32,483 nt of DNA from Desulfobacterales bacterium (GTDB lineage: Bacteria > Desulfobacterota > Desulfobacteria > Desulfobacterales > UBA11574), in the NCBI GenBank assembly GCA_030145595.1, contig JAQYVG010000001.1, forward strand, positions 1 through 32,483, in the 5' to 3' direction. A model generated the notes under the pieces. It saw only the letters and a program-made list of their open reading frames with translations, ran no database searches and was not told the origin of the DNA. Positions 8,591-16,945 of the stretch are shown piece by piece (the first letter of the stretch is position 1; the number at the start of each line of letters is the position of its first letter). A program made the position numbers and the translations under genes.

Positions 8591-8783
8591 AATAGATTTA
8601 CTAAAATCTTGAAATATTATAATACAAATTTGTCTAAAACAAGACAGCCAAAACTACCGCAGAAAGAAACAATGGCGGGCATCCTGCAGAATGTTGTGTG
8701 AATACTTCAAAAGAAAACCTAATTTGTACCGGTTTAATAGTGTGAATCGATATGAGAGTATCAAATGATAATGGTGGTGCTTG

Positions 8784-10952
8784 ATGCAAGAGCGTTCCGT
8801 TCAATTCTTCGATAAAATAAAGACTTCAAAAAACCTTCCCTCACTTCCTCAAATTCTATTAAAACTGATCGAACTCTGTAATAGTGAAGACAGCACATTC
8901 AAGGACATCGCCCAAGTCATCGATAAGGATACGTCTTTAAGTGCCAAAGTTGTCAAGATGGTCAATTCTGTCTATTATGGACTATCCAAAAGGGTAACAA
9001 GTATTGATCAGTCTCTGGTACTTTTAGGGCAAAATACAATCAAAAATATTGCCATTAGCGCGTCGGTTAATCAAGCTTTCAGCAAAGCAAAAGACAATTC
9101 TGTTTTTGGGTTGAAGGTTTTCTGGAGGCACTCTCTGATGTGTGCCATATTGTCCAAGCTGATTGCTAAAAAGATATCATACGCTTCTCCTGATGAGGCA
9201 TTTTTGACAGGGCTTCTTCACGATATAGGCAAGTTGGTTCTGTGGGTAAACTTTCCCAAAGAATATGCTGATATTCTTAATTCATCAAAAGGTCAGTGGG
9301 ATCTGGTTTTAGCCGGAGAAGCACGCCATGGTACTACTCACTGTGAAGTTGGAGCTTGGCTGATCAAACGCTGGAAGCTTCAATCATTCATGGCAGATGC
9401 AGTGCGTTATCATCATGAAGCAGTCGATAGAATTCAAGATGCTCTTGCTCTCGTTAAGATAATATATGTTGGGAATATCCTTTGTCCCGAAACAAATAAA
9501 GAAAAAGAGGTCAAATTTGGAATAGCCAAAAATATTTTTGGATTTGAAAACTCTGAGGTAGAAGAAATCATCCTTCAAGCCGAAAAAGATGTAATAGATA
9601 TCGCACAATCTTTAGATATAGATATTGAGCCGCTTGATGTTTCAGAAAAAACTGTTTCTGAAAAAGATCATGAAAAACAAGAAGATCTAATCCAGGAAGT
9701 AAAAGACATTACTTTGTTTCATGGCACACTCCAAAATCTTTTAGAGGCTCATGATGAAGATTCTATACTGCAAGCTGCACAGGAAGGGCTTCATATCTTG
9801 TTTGATGTTAAAAATGTTTTATTTTTTCTGCATGAATCAGAAAGAAATATTCTGCTCGGCAAGGGCATCGCTCCTGACAAAAATAATGATCCAATCAATG
9901 AAGTGACAATCCCCTTGCAAAATGGAAAAAGCCTTTTAGCCAAATCCCTTCTCCAAAGAAGGCCCCTTAATTCTTTCAGCGATTCAATCAAAGACAAACT
10001 TGCAATTATAGATGAGCAAATTATCCGCTTAGTTGAACAAGACGGTGTTCTTTGCCTTCCAATGATCGCACACAAACAATATGTTGGTGTAATAGTCTTG
10101 GGATTAGAAGAGGCTCGTGTCTCCCATTTAACTGATAAGATAAAGCTTCTGATGATGTTTACTAAACAGGCGGCTTCAGCTCTTCAAGCAAACTATTTGA
10201 CCCAAAACCAGGCAAAATTAATTCAGTCTGAACGTCTGAGCGCCACGTCAACCATAGCTCAAAAGATTGTTCACGAAGCGAATACCCCATTAAGCGTCAC
10301 AAAAAATTATCTTGCCATTCTGAAGAGAAAATTGTCTGAAGATCAGCCCGTTGAAGAGGAAATCAGGATTATTAATGAGGAAATCGATCGAGTGGCACTT
10401 ATTATAAGTGAATTGTCTGATTTTTCAGAACTTAAAATCCAGCCAAACGATCCTGTGGATGTAAATGCCCTTTTGTCAAACCTGATAAGAATTTTTCAGG
10501 AATCCCTTATACTCAAGCCCGACATCAATACTCATTTAAAGTTAGACCCTTCACTTCCGGCGGTTATGACAGATAAAAACAGAATGACGCAGGTCTTTAG
10601 CAACCTTATCAAAAATGCCGCTGAGGCTATGTCGGGCAGAGGAAATCTTTGTATTAGCACCAGAGATATTTCAAATTACATCGCCGATAAAATAAACCAG
10701 GTTGCAGACAATACACAAGGGTATATGGAAATCATTATCGAAGATGATGGTCCGGGCATTCCTGATAGCGTTAAAGCACAACTCTTTGAACCTTATATTA
10801 CCTCGAAAGGGGCCGGACATGCCGGTTTGGGACTCTCCATTGTTTATAATGCAGTCAAGGAATTAAAGGGGGCCATAACTTGTGAAAGCGGCAATAAAAA
10901 AGGAACGAGTTTTAAAATAGCTTTACCAATAACCCAACATCAAGAATCTTAA
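8784..10952 (+). CDS. HDOD-GAF sensor histidine kinase
   Basis: This 722-residue signalling protein has an HDOD domain at about residues 10-210, a degenerate HD-type module used in bacterial signalling that keeps the HDIGKLVLW segment. A GAF-like sensor region covers about 310-470. The kinase core covers 480-720. The phospho-accepting histidine is H497 in KIVHEANTPLSV. The ATPase domain shows the N box (FSNLIKNAAEAM), G1 box (EDDGPGIPD), F box (LFEPYITSKG) and G2 box (GLGLSIVYN), so it should be active. No membrane segment is visible, so it is cytoplasmic. ATG 8784 was preferred over the adjacent TTG 8781 because it sits 7 bases from a GGTGG-type ribosome site. The hybrid regulator starts 15 bases downstream. 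The ligand is unknown. Confidence 0.88.
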   Translation: MQERSVQFFDKIKTSKNLPSLPQILLKLIELCNSEDSTFKDIAQVIDKDTSLSAKVVKMVNSVYYGLSKRVTSIDQSLVLLGQNTIKNIAISASVNQAFSKAKDNSVFGLKVFWRHSLMCAILSKLIAKKISYASPDEAFLTGLLHDIGKLVLWVNFPKEYADILNSSKGQWDLVLAGEARHGTTHCEVGAWLIKRWKLQSFMADAVRYHHEAVDRIQDALALVKIIYVGNILCPETNKEKEVKFGIAKNIFGFENSEVEEIILQAEKDVIDIAQSLDIDIEPLDVSEKTVSEKDHEKQEDLIQEVKDITLFHGTLQNLLEAHDEDSILQAAQEGLHILFDVKNVLFFLHESERNILLGKGIAPDKNNDPINEVTIPLQNGKSLLAKSLLQRRPLNSFSDSIKDKLAIIDEQIIRLVEQDGVLCLPMIAHKQYVGVIVLGLEEARVSHLTDKIKLLMMFTKQAASALQANYLTQNQAKLIQSERLSATSTIAQKIVHEANTPLSVTKNYLAILKRKLSEDQPVEEEIRIINEEIDRVALIISELSDFSELKIQPNDPVDVNALLSNLIRIFQESLILKPDINTHLKLDPSLPAVMTDKNRMTQVFSNLIKNAAEAMSGRGNLCISTRDISNYIADKINQVADNTQGYMEIIIEDDGPGIPDSVKAQLFEPYITSKGAGHAGLGLSIVYNAVKELKGAITCESGNKKGTSFKIALPITQHQES

Positions 10953-10967
10953 ATTAAGGAGTTCAAG

Positions 10968-12935
10968 ATGCCCAATAGTCCTAAAGTTCTCATAGTTGAT
11001 GACGACTCCAGAATGTGCGAAAGCTTAAAGGCATTATTAAGCAATCAGGACTATATATTGAAAACATGCAATAGTGGTAAAAAAGCAATAGAATATTTGA
11101 ACAAGGATGATTTTGATCTTGTGCTTCTCGACATGGTTATGCCTGATATGAATGGCTACCAAATCATGGATTATATAAACGATCAAAGTCCTGATACCCT
11201 GGTCATTGTTATTAGCGGACATGCTTCAATAAAATCAGCTATAAAATTTATAAAGAAAGGGGCCTACGACTGCATCAGGAAACCATTCGAGCCGGAAGAA
11301 TTGTTGATTACAGTAAAAAATGCCCTTGATCACAAAAGGTTAGTGAGTGAAAACGATGTTATTAATGAAAAGCTGATACGGACAGAAGAATGTTACAGGT
11401 ATCTGGTTAAAAATTCTCCTGACATTATTTATATGCTGGATAGTCAAGGCAACTTTAAATTTATTAGCAATGCAGCTGAGCGGTTACTCGGTTTTAAAAT
11501 TGAACAACTTATTGGTCAGCACTATACTACTCTTATCCATGGCGATGATTTAGAAAAAGCTAAATGGTCATTTAATGAAAGAAGAACCGGCGATCGTGCT
11601 GCCTCCCAAATGGAATTGCGCCTAAAAGTCTGTGATGAAAATGGTCAGTTTAAGGATAGTAAGGTCGGACACCTGACTATTGAACTGAAATCAAACGGCA
11701 TATACGAAGAGCCGATCAAAAAAGAGGATAAAAAATTCATTGGTACACATGGCGTTATAAGAGACATAGATGACCGGAAGCAGCTTGAATCCCAATTAAA
11801 ACAAGCTTATAAAATGGAAGCTATCGGCACACTCACTGGTGGAATCGCTCATGAATTTAACAACATCCTCGGTATCATTTTAGGTAATACGGAATTAGCA
11901 CTGGATGATGTTCCTGAGTGGAATCCTGCTCATTTCAACCTTGAAGAGATTAAAACAGCAGGCCTGCGTGCCAAAAATGTTGTCAGACAGCTTCTCAGTT
12001 TCATCCGAAAAACCGACATAAAGCGACAACCTATAAGTCTAATCCCCGTCATCAAAGACGCTCTCAAGTTTTTGCGATCCACGTTAACTGCTAATATTGA
12101 TATTCGTCAGAACATTCAAGATACAGCTGATACCATCCTTGCTGATCCAACTCAAATCAATCAGATAATGATCAATTTATGCACTAATGCTTCTCACGCC
12201 GTGGAAGAAACCGGGGGGATGCTGGAAGTCGGAATGCAAAATGTTTTTTTGGATGAAGATTCAACTTCTATGCTTGACCCTGAATTGACCCAGGGCAACT
12301 ATGTCAAAGTGACTGTAAGCGATACTGGTCATGGCATAGCCCCGGAAATCCTAGAACGGATATTTGATCCCTATTTTACAACAAAAGAAGTTGGAAAAGG
12401 TTCCGGTTTGGGGCTATCAGTGGTTCAAGGCATTGTCAAAATCCATAAAGGTGCAATTACTGTTGACAGCGAACTCGGCAAAGGAACCACTTTTAGCGTT
12501 TTTTTTCCCTTGACTGAAGAAGAAGTGGTGACAGAATCTAAAACTATTGAGAAACTTCCTACTGGTAATGAAAAAATACTCTTTGTTGATGATGAAGAAT
12601 CAATCGTGTTTATTGTGCAACAGATACTGGAGCGATTGGGATATCAGGTCGAAGTAAAAATAAATCCTGTCGAAGCTCTGGAATTATTTCGTTTGAACCC
12701 TGATCAATTTGATCTGGTGATCACCGACATGGCGATGCCGCAGATGACCGGTGACAAGCTGGTGAAAGAAATTTTAAACATCCGCTCTGAAATGCCGATA
12801 ATCTTCTGTACCGGATTTAGTGAAAAAGTTGCAGAGGAAAACGCAAAAGAACTTGGCGTCAAAGCTTTTGCCATGAAACCCCTGGTTATACGCGATCTTG
12901 CAATGGTGGTTCGAAAAGTTCTGGATGAGGTATAA
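10968..12935 (+). CDS. REC-PAS-histidine kinase-REC hybrid signalling protein
   Basis: The 655-residue protein begins with a receiver domain (residues 5-120) whose phospho-acceptor is D55 (LLDMVMPD), with the acidic pocket D11-D13 and the KPF lysine. A PAS domain follows (about 135-275). A HisKA domain has H295 in GGIAHEFNNILG. A HATPase domain has NLCTNASHAV, DTGHGI, FDPYFTTK and GLGLSVVQG. A second receiver (about 535-650) has D587 in ITDMAMPQ. There is no DNA-binding domain and no membrane segment. AAGGAG precedes the start. The tight spacing to the HDOD kinase suggests a phosphorelay in which that kinase may feed the N-terminal receiver. The final output partner is not in this window. Confidence 0.9.
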   Translation: MPNSPKVLIVDDDSRMCESLKALLSNQDYILKTCNSGKKAIEYLNKDDFDLVLLDMVMPDMNGYQIMDYINDQSPDTLVIVISGHASIKSAIKFIKKGAYDCIRKPFEPEELLITVKNALDHKRLVSENDVINEKLIRTEECYRYLVKNSPDIIYMLDSQGNFKFISNAAERLLGFKIEQLIGQHYTTLIHGDDLEKAKWSFNERRTGDRAASQMELRLKVCDENGQFKDSKVGHLTIELKSNGIYEEPIKKEDKKFIGTHGVIRDIDDRKQLESQLKQAYKMEAIGTLTGGIAHEFNNILGIILGNTELALDDVPEWNPAHFNLEEIKTAGLRAKNVVRQLLSFIRKTDIKRQPISLIPVIKDALKFLRSTLTANIDIRQNIQDTADTILADPTQINQIMINLCTNASHAVEETGGMLEVGMQNVFLDEDSTSMLDPELTQGNYVKVTVSDTGHGIAPEILERIFDPYFTTKEVGKGSGLGLSVVQGIVKIHKGAITVDSELGKGTTFSVFFPLTEEEVVTESKTIEKLPTGNEKILFVDDEESIVFIVQQILERLGYQVEVKINPVEALELFRLNPDQFDLVITDMAMPQMTGDKLVKEILNIRSEMPIIFCTGFSEKVAEENAKELGVKAFAMKPLVIRDLAMVVRKVLDEV

Positions 12936-12967
12936 AAAAAGGAGATGTCAGGGGACATCTCCTTTTT
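12936..12967. terminator. Bidirectional terminator between hybrid kinase and sat
   Basis: A perfect 9-bp stem GGAGATGTC (12941-12949) and GACATCTCC (12954-12962) with loop AGGG is flanked by A5 on the left and T5 on the right. It therefore works as a terminator on both strands. It sits between two convergent genes, directly after the hybrid kinase stop and about 45 bases past the end of sat. Confidence 0.92.
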
Positions 12968-13010
12968 ATGCTGCAGGTCAAACTGATTTTGTTATCAGGA
13001 TTATGAAAGA

Positions 13011-14288
13011 TTACTCTTCGCCGGTTGCAGCGCCGTGCATCTTGATTTCGACTTTTTCTTCAAGCTCTTCATAGTACTGGCGAAGGATTTCAACAACTTC
13101 ATCCCGTCCAAAATGATCGGGAAGCTCGCCGCCTTCTGAAAGCATTTTGCGCAGCATGGTTCCGGAGAGCAGTACCCGGTCCTCTTTGCCGTGGGGGCAA
13201 GTCCTTAAGGATGCCATACCGTCGCACTTGTAGCAGTAGAAGGTCCAGTCGATCTTTAAAGGTTTGCACAGCAGCATTTTGCCGGGATCATCAGAGGTCG
13301 GAATCTTGTCAAAGATCGTCTGGGCTTCGAACATGCCGTAAAAGTCACCCACACCGGCATGGTCCCGGCCGATAATCATGCGTGAGCAGCCGTAGTTCTG
13401 ACGGAAGGTGGCATGCAGCAGGCCTTCACGGGGCCCGGCATAGCGCATGTCAAGGGGATAACCGCCCTGTACCACGTTATTTTCCACAAAGTAGCCCTTT
13501 ACAAGGGCATCGATGCATTTAACGCGAACGTCGGCCGGAATATCACCCGGTTTCAGGTTACCGACCAGCGAGTGAATATAGACACCGTCGCAAACTTCAA
13601 CGGCAATCTTGCACAGGTATTCGTGGGATCGGTGCATGGGATTTCTGAGCTGCAGCGCGGCAATCTCGGTCCAGCCTTTATCTTCGAAGATCTTGCGGGA
13701 GTCTTCGGGCCGCATATAGGTGCCCGCAAATTCGACGGGGTATTCACCTTCACTCAACACTTTGACCGGACCGGCGATATTAACATCATTCTGCGCCATG
13801 ACCATCTGAACGCCGGGGTGATCGTCTTGGGAAACTTTCCAGAATTCCTCGACCGTTGGGGTCCCTTCCCCCATAAAAACCTTCTCGCATTCATACTTTT
13901 TGTCGGCCTCGGTCATTTCATACTTCTCGGTGACCTGCATAGTGGCCATGATTTCATCGCCTTCCGGGTCGTAAAGTGCAATCTCATCGCCTTCACTAAT
14001 ACCGTCAGCATCTTCTTTGGATGCATCCAGCGTCACCGGAATGGGCCAGAATGTCCCGTCGGCAATTTGAAAATTATCACAAACACCCTGCCAGTCCGCC
14101 TTGGTCATAAAACCTGTCAGCGGGCTGAAGCCTCCGATCCCCATCATGATTAAGTCACCCTTTGAGCGTGGTGCAATAGAGATCTTTTTAAGGCCCTCGG
14201 CCTTTTTCTTTTCCGCTTCCAATTCAGCGCCTTCAAGTAGGCAGCAAGTTAAGCCTTTGCCGCCATGAGGTGGAATTAAATTTGACAT
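13011..14288 (-). CDS. sat: Sulfate adenylyltransferase (ATP sulfurylase), dissimilatory type
   Basis: The enzyme makes APS and pyrophosphate from sulfate and ATP, the first step of sulfate respiration, and supplies the substrate of AprAB. The 425-residue length is typical of the homo-oligomeric prokaryotic Sat. The catalytic signature QLRNPMHRSH is at residues 213-222 and the ATP-contacting GRDHAG at 307-312. A cysteine/histidine group (C352, C355, C364, H366) resembles the zinc site of bacterial ATP sulfurylases. A ribosome site AAAGGAGAG lies upstream. It is encoded away from and opposite to aprBA-qmoABC with its own promoter region, so its expression is at least physically separate. It shares an intergenic region with a divergent zinc-ribbon gene. 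Confidence 0.97.
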   Translation of the reverse strand: MSNLIPPHGGKGLTCCLLEGAELEAEKKKAEGLKKISIAPRSKGDLIMMGIGGFSPLTGFMTKADWQGVCDNFQIADGTFWPIPVTLDASKEDADGISEGDEIALYDPEGDEIMATMQVTEKYEMTEADKKYECEKVFMGEGTPTVEEFWKVSQDDHPGVQMVMAQNDVNIAGPVKVLSEGEYPVEFAGTYMRPEDSRKIFEDKGWTEIAALQLRNPMHRSHEYLCKIAVEVCDGVYIHSLVGNLKPGDIPADVRVKCIDALVKGYFVENNVVQGGYPLDMRYAGPREGLLHATFRQNYGCSRMIIGRDHAGVGDFYGMFEAQTIFDKIPTSDDPGKMLLCKPLKIDWTFYCYKCDGMASLRTCPHGKEDRVLLSGTMLRKMLSEGGELPDHFGRDEVVEILRQYYEELEEKVEIKMHGAATGEE

Positions 14289-14664
14289 AAGTCTTTCTCT
14301 CCTTTCGCTTTTTATATTAAAATAAATGGCTTTTAGAACACCATCTCGATTTTACCAAAAGAGTACAATTAATAGGGATAAAACTATTTGTCAAGCAGAA
14401 TTCCAGCACTAATGTGTCAATCGCTTTCAAATGCAATATATTGTATTATTTATATTGTTGACACGCAATATATACTGGCGATATGCTTTTTCCCAGAAAG
14501 TCGATAATAGTAGACAAAAATTGAATGATTTATTAATATGCTTAACGAATCAAACATATTGCGAAATTGACTATCTTTTTTCTCAAGCTATTAGATCGAG
14601 TTAGTGTCCATCCATAAATACTTTTGAGCACTAAATAGTTTTATCAACAAAAAGGGGGGGGCGA
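14289..14664. promoter_or_regulatory. Divergent intergenic region between sat and the zinc-ribbon gene
   Basis: On the minus strand TTGACA (14389-14394) is followed after 17 bases by TAATTG (14366-14371), a candidate sat promoter with a leader near 70 nt. On the plus strand TTGACA (14458-14463) is followed after 18 bases by TATGCT (14482-14487), pointing to the zinc-ribbon gene. Between them is the palindrome CAATATATTG (14434-14443), and GCAATATAT occurs twice (from 14433 and from 14465), a possible operator. A copy of a dispersed 19-bp repeat is at 14601. Confidence 0.45.
14601..14620 (+). repeat. Dispersed 19-bp repeat, copy 1
   Basis: TTAGTGTCCATCCATAAAT occurs here and, identically, at 22731-22749. 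A diverged copy (TTAGTGCCCATCCATTTA) is at 15103-15120, directly after the zinc-ribbon gene. Copies 1 and 2 therefore bracket that gene as direct repeats about 500 bases apart. Confidence 0.85.
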
Positions 14665-15102
14665 ATGACTGCAATAAATTTAGAAGAGGCCAGAATCAAC
14701 TTAGAAGGCCAATGGCTGTCTGCTGAAGATCTGACTAGCATGATCCAGGAAAAAATGCAGGCCGGTGATATGAAATTTTCAAATCTTGCCACTGCCCTGG
14801 AGGAGCTTAACAACGCGCTGGAAAATTCAACCACGTTGGATATAAAGCTTGTTCTTACAAAAGGAGAATACGAAAAATTAAAAGCTGCCGGCGGTGACGA
14901 TGACCGCAAGTCTGTTCGCAAAGCGCTCATGGCGTTCATCGGCGGCAGTACCGCCGGCCTAAAGAGGCTGGCTATTAAATGCCCCAAATGTAAAGCTTCT
15001 ATCGAGATACCAACAGATGAAAGACCCCTTGATGTCGAATGCCCCAAGTGTGGTACCGGCGGCCGTTTAACAGCACAGAACAAGTGGGCCAAGCTCGACT
15101 AA
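14665..15102 (+). CDS. Small protein with C-terminal zinc ribbon, function unknown
   Basis: This is a 145-residue protein I do not recognise as a named family. The N-terminal 90 residues are acidic and predicted helical. The C-terminus carries two CPKC knuckles about 20 residues apart, a classic four-cysteine zinc ribbon. No signal peptide or membrane segment is visible. The start follows a long G-run in AAAAAGGGGGGGG, an unusually G-rich ribosome site. The gene stands alone between sat (divergent) and the cold-shock gene and is bracketed by direct copies of a dispersed repeat. A nucleic-acid- or protein-binding role would fit a zinc ribbon but is a guess. Confidence 0.75.
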   Translation: MTAINLEEARINLEGQWLSAEDLTSMIQEKMQAGDMKFSNLATALEELNNALENSTTLDIKLVLTKGEYEKLKAAGGDDDRKSVRKALMAFIGGSTAGLKRLAIKCPKCKASIEIPTDERPLDVECPKCGTGGRLTAQNKWAKLD

Positions 15103-15120
15103 TTAGTGCCCATCCATTTA
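15103..15120 (+). repeat. Dispersed 19-bp repeat, copy 2 (diverged)
   Basis: TTAGTGCCCATCCATTTA matches the copies at 14601 and 22731 except for a T-to-C change and two changes near the end. It begins at the stop codon of the zinc-ribbon gene. Confidence 0.7.
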
Positions 15121-15216
15121 GGACTTTTTAAGGGCTCGCCAATAATACCTTCGCATTTTCCTACCCTGCCACGATTCTTAACGGTCGCAACGTTAAAAAA
15201 TGGCCCTATAATCAGC

Positions 15217-15244
15217 TTGATTTTTCTTAAAAACATAATATAAT
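15217..15244 (+). promoter_or_regulatory. Strong sigma70-type promoter of the cold-shock gene
   Basis: TTGATT (15217-15222) is separated by 16 bases from a perfect TATAAT (15239-15244). The predicted leader is about 120 nt and contains a 6-bp hairpin (15261-15266 with 15278-15283). Long structured leaders are usual for cold-shock genes, where they control mRNA stability and translation with temperature. Confidence 0.6.
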
Positions 15245-15371
15245 ACAATTAATCAATAAAGGTCCGTTCTTAATTGGCGGACCGGTTTCGCTCTGAAGGC
15301 AAGATCCATTTGTCAAAGCGGCAACCTGCAGTTTGGAACCATGAGAATTTTTTTGAAAGGAGCGTGTCACT

Positions 15372-15572
15372 ATGGCTAATGGAATTGTAAAATGGTTTAA
15401 TAGCAGCAAAGGTTATGGCTTCATTGAGCAGGAAGATGGCCCGGATGTATTTGTTCATCATTCAGGCATCAATGCTACCGGTTTCAAGACTCTCTATGAA
15501 GGCGACCGGGTTACTTTTGACATTGAGCAGGGGCAAAAAGGTCCTGCTGCAGTAAATGTCACTGTAGTTTAG
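15372..15572 (+). CDS. Cold-shock domain protein (CspA family)
   Basis: A 66-residue single cold-shock domain. Proteins of this family bind single-stranded RNA or DNA and act as RNA chaperones. Both nucleic-acid-binding motifs are intact: RNP1 as KGYGFIEQ (about residues 13-20) and RNP2 as VFVHHSGI (about 26-33). The N-terminal GIVKWFNSSKG is the family hallmark. The ribosome site AAAGGAG lies 9 bases before the ATG. It has its own promoter and terminator and so is a single-gene unit. Confidence 0.95.
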   Translation: MANGIVKWFNSSKGYGFIEQEDGPDVFVHHSGINATGFKTLYEGDRVTFDIEQGQKGPAAVNVTVV

Positions 15573-15590
15573 CTTAAATTTTTGAATTAG

Positions 15591-15631
15591 AAAAGGGCGT
15601 TCCATTTGATTTTAAATGAACGCCCTTTTTT
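15591..15631 (+). terminator. Terminator of the cold-shock gene
   Basis: A stem of about 16 bp with one bulged base (15591-15607 with 15614-15629) ends in a T-run and lies about 20 bases after the stop codon. The A-run on the left side would let it act on the opposite strand too. Confidence 0.85.
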
Positions 15632-15666
15632 GTGGTTTTTATTCTTTTTGCAACCAAAATTGCTGG

Positions 15667-15703
15667 TCTCGCAAAAAGGTAGGAAAACGACCTTTTTACG
15701 AGA
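15667..15703. repeat. Imperfect palindrome with the CTTTTTACGA motif
   Basis: Fourteen-base arms (15667-15680 and 15690-15703) match with one mismatch around a 9-base loop. The right arm contains CTTTTTACGA, which is also the terminal motif of the MITE-like element ending at 26183. It adjoins the 7-bp-period element that starts at 15704. Confidence 0.7.
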
Positions 15704-15798
15704 GTATTTTGTATTTGGTTTTTAGTGTTTGGTGATTTAACATAATGGCATATAAGCATATATTTCAAGGAAAACACAAAATACTAAACACCAAACAC
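15704..15798. repeat. Inverted 7-bp-period repeat element before the membrane protein gene
   Basis: Left units GTATTTT, GTATTTG, GTTTTTA, GTGTTTG and GTGATTT run from 15704 to 15738 with a strict 7-bp period. Right units AAAACAC, AAAATAC, TAAACAC and CAAACAC run from 15771 to 15798 and are their reverse complements in pattern. The core (15739-15770) is 32 bases with no coding capacity. The left array is G/T-rich and the right one C/A-rich, the same polarity as the qmoB-qmoC element. Confidence 0.8.
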
Positions 15799-15847
15799 CT
15801 GATGAATTTTGTTTTTTAGAATTTCATCACAACTTGCCGGTAGCGGC

Positions 15848-16945
15848 GTGAAAAACGTTTTGCTGAAATTTTTCATTCTGGCTTCAATGCTGTTGGGGCT
15901 GCCCATGCTGGGCATCATTCTTGCGGGGTACCCGGTTTTAAGATATTTGGAGTTTCCTCCTGAAACGCTGTACGTTTCCCATGCACCGTTTTCCTGGGTT
16001 GCTTTTACTGCTTACACTCTTTTTATTACTGCAGTGGTACTGCCACTCTTTATTCCGGTGATTCGATCAATCCGGCGATCTATACCAGATAGTGCGACCG
16101 TCTTTCCTTTTCCGTGGTGGGGCCGGCTGGGAGTTATTACCGGCATGCTTTTTTGGATACTGGCCTGGACCCGCTTCCCCTGGTTTGCCGGCCTGCAGCC
16201 ACATACGTTCACTCCCTTGTGGCTTTCGTATATCCTGGTCATCAACGCCCTGTGTTATCGGCGCAGCGGCCGCTGCATGTTAATCAACCGCAGTCGATAT
16301 TTTCTGCTCCTTTTCCCGGCAAGTGCGGCCTTCTGGTGGTTTTTTGAATACCTAAACCGGTTTGTTCAGAACTGGCACTACACGGGTGTCCATTACGGTA
16401 CCGTGAAGTATTTCTGTCTTGCTACCCTACCGTTTTCAACCGTACTGCCTGCGGTTTTAGGAACCCGGGAGTGGATTGCCGGCTTTCCCTGGATTAAGCA
16501 GGAGTTCAAACATTTTCTGCCTCTTGGCTTTTCACACCCCAAACTTGCGGCCTGGACCGCTCTGGGGATATCCGCTTGCGGCTTGACCGGCATCGGTATC
16601 TGGCCGGATTACCTTTTTCCCCTCCTGTGGGTATCACCTCTGATGATCATCGTTTCACTGCAGGCCCTAATGCGAGAAAGGCATGTACTGTCAGTCATCT
16701 TTAAGGGCGATTGGCGCGGTGTGATTTCTTCAGCGGCGGCGGCACTGTTTTGCGGCCTGTTTTGGGAGATGTGGAACTACTATAGTCTTGCCAAATGGCA
16801 CTACAGTGTACCGTTTGTCCACCGTTTTCAAATATTTGAAATGCCGCTTTTAGGGTTTGCCGGCTACCTTCCTTTCGGGCTCGAGTGCCTTGTGATCGGA
16901 GACCTGCTCTCTCGTCTACAAAATCCAGTTGACAAATCAAAATGA
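15848..16945 (+). CDS. Polytopic membrane protein with internally repeated motif, function unknown
   Basis: About 365 residues with around ten hydrophobic segments, so an inner-membrane protein. Two segments look like copies of one motif: WWFFEYLNRFVQNWHYTG in the middle and FWEMWNYYSLAKWHYSVP near the end, each an aromatic stretch with an acidic residue followed by W-H-Y, suggesting a duplicated domain. Conserved membrane-embedded E and H residues hint at an enzyme rather than a simple channel; some lycopene-cyclase-type proteins share such acidic aromatic motifs, but I cannot assign it. The start is uncertain: the frame is open from TTG 15809, and GTG 15848 was chosen because the hydrophobic N-terminus begins there and the upstream bases lie next to a repeat element. 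Confidence 0.7.
   Translation: MKNVLLKFFILASMLLGLPMLGIILAGYPVLRYLEFPPETLYVSHAPFSWVAFTAYTLFITAVVLPLFIPVIRSIRRSIPDSATVFPFPWWGRLGVITGMLFWILAWTRFPWFAGLQPHTFTPLWLSYILVINALCYRRSGRCMLINRSRYFLLLFPASAAFWWFFEYLNRFVQNWHYTGVHYGTVKYFCLATLPFSTVLPAVLGTREWIAGFPWIKQEFKHFLPLGFSHPKLAAWTALGISACGLTGIGIWPDYLFPLLWVSPLMIIVSLQALMRERHVLSVIFKGDWRGVISSAAAALFCGLFWEMWNYYSLAKWHYSVPFVHRFQIFEMPLLGFAGYLPFGLECLVIGDLLSRLQNPVDKSK

Larger units (their letters stand above)
8226..8783. other. Gene-free region between qmoABC and the HDOD kinase gene
   Basis: No convincing coding frame is present. A 62-codon frame from TTG 8515 overlaps the hairpins described separately and lacks a ribosome site. The segment is A/T-rich. It contains a candidate sigma70 promoter (8458-8485) and a folded segment (8527-8590), and then about 190 bases without a recognisable signal before the signalling gene. 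Confidence 0.6.

Noticed and set aside
8515..8701. 62-codon frame with a hydrophobic stretch
   Set aside because: TTG start without a ribosome site, and its first half is made of the hairpin sequences described as a candidate RNA.
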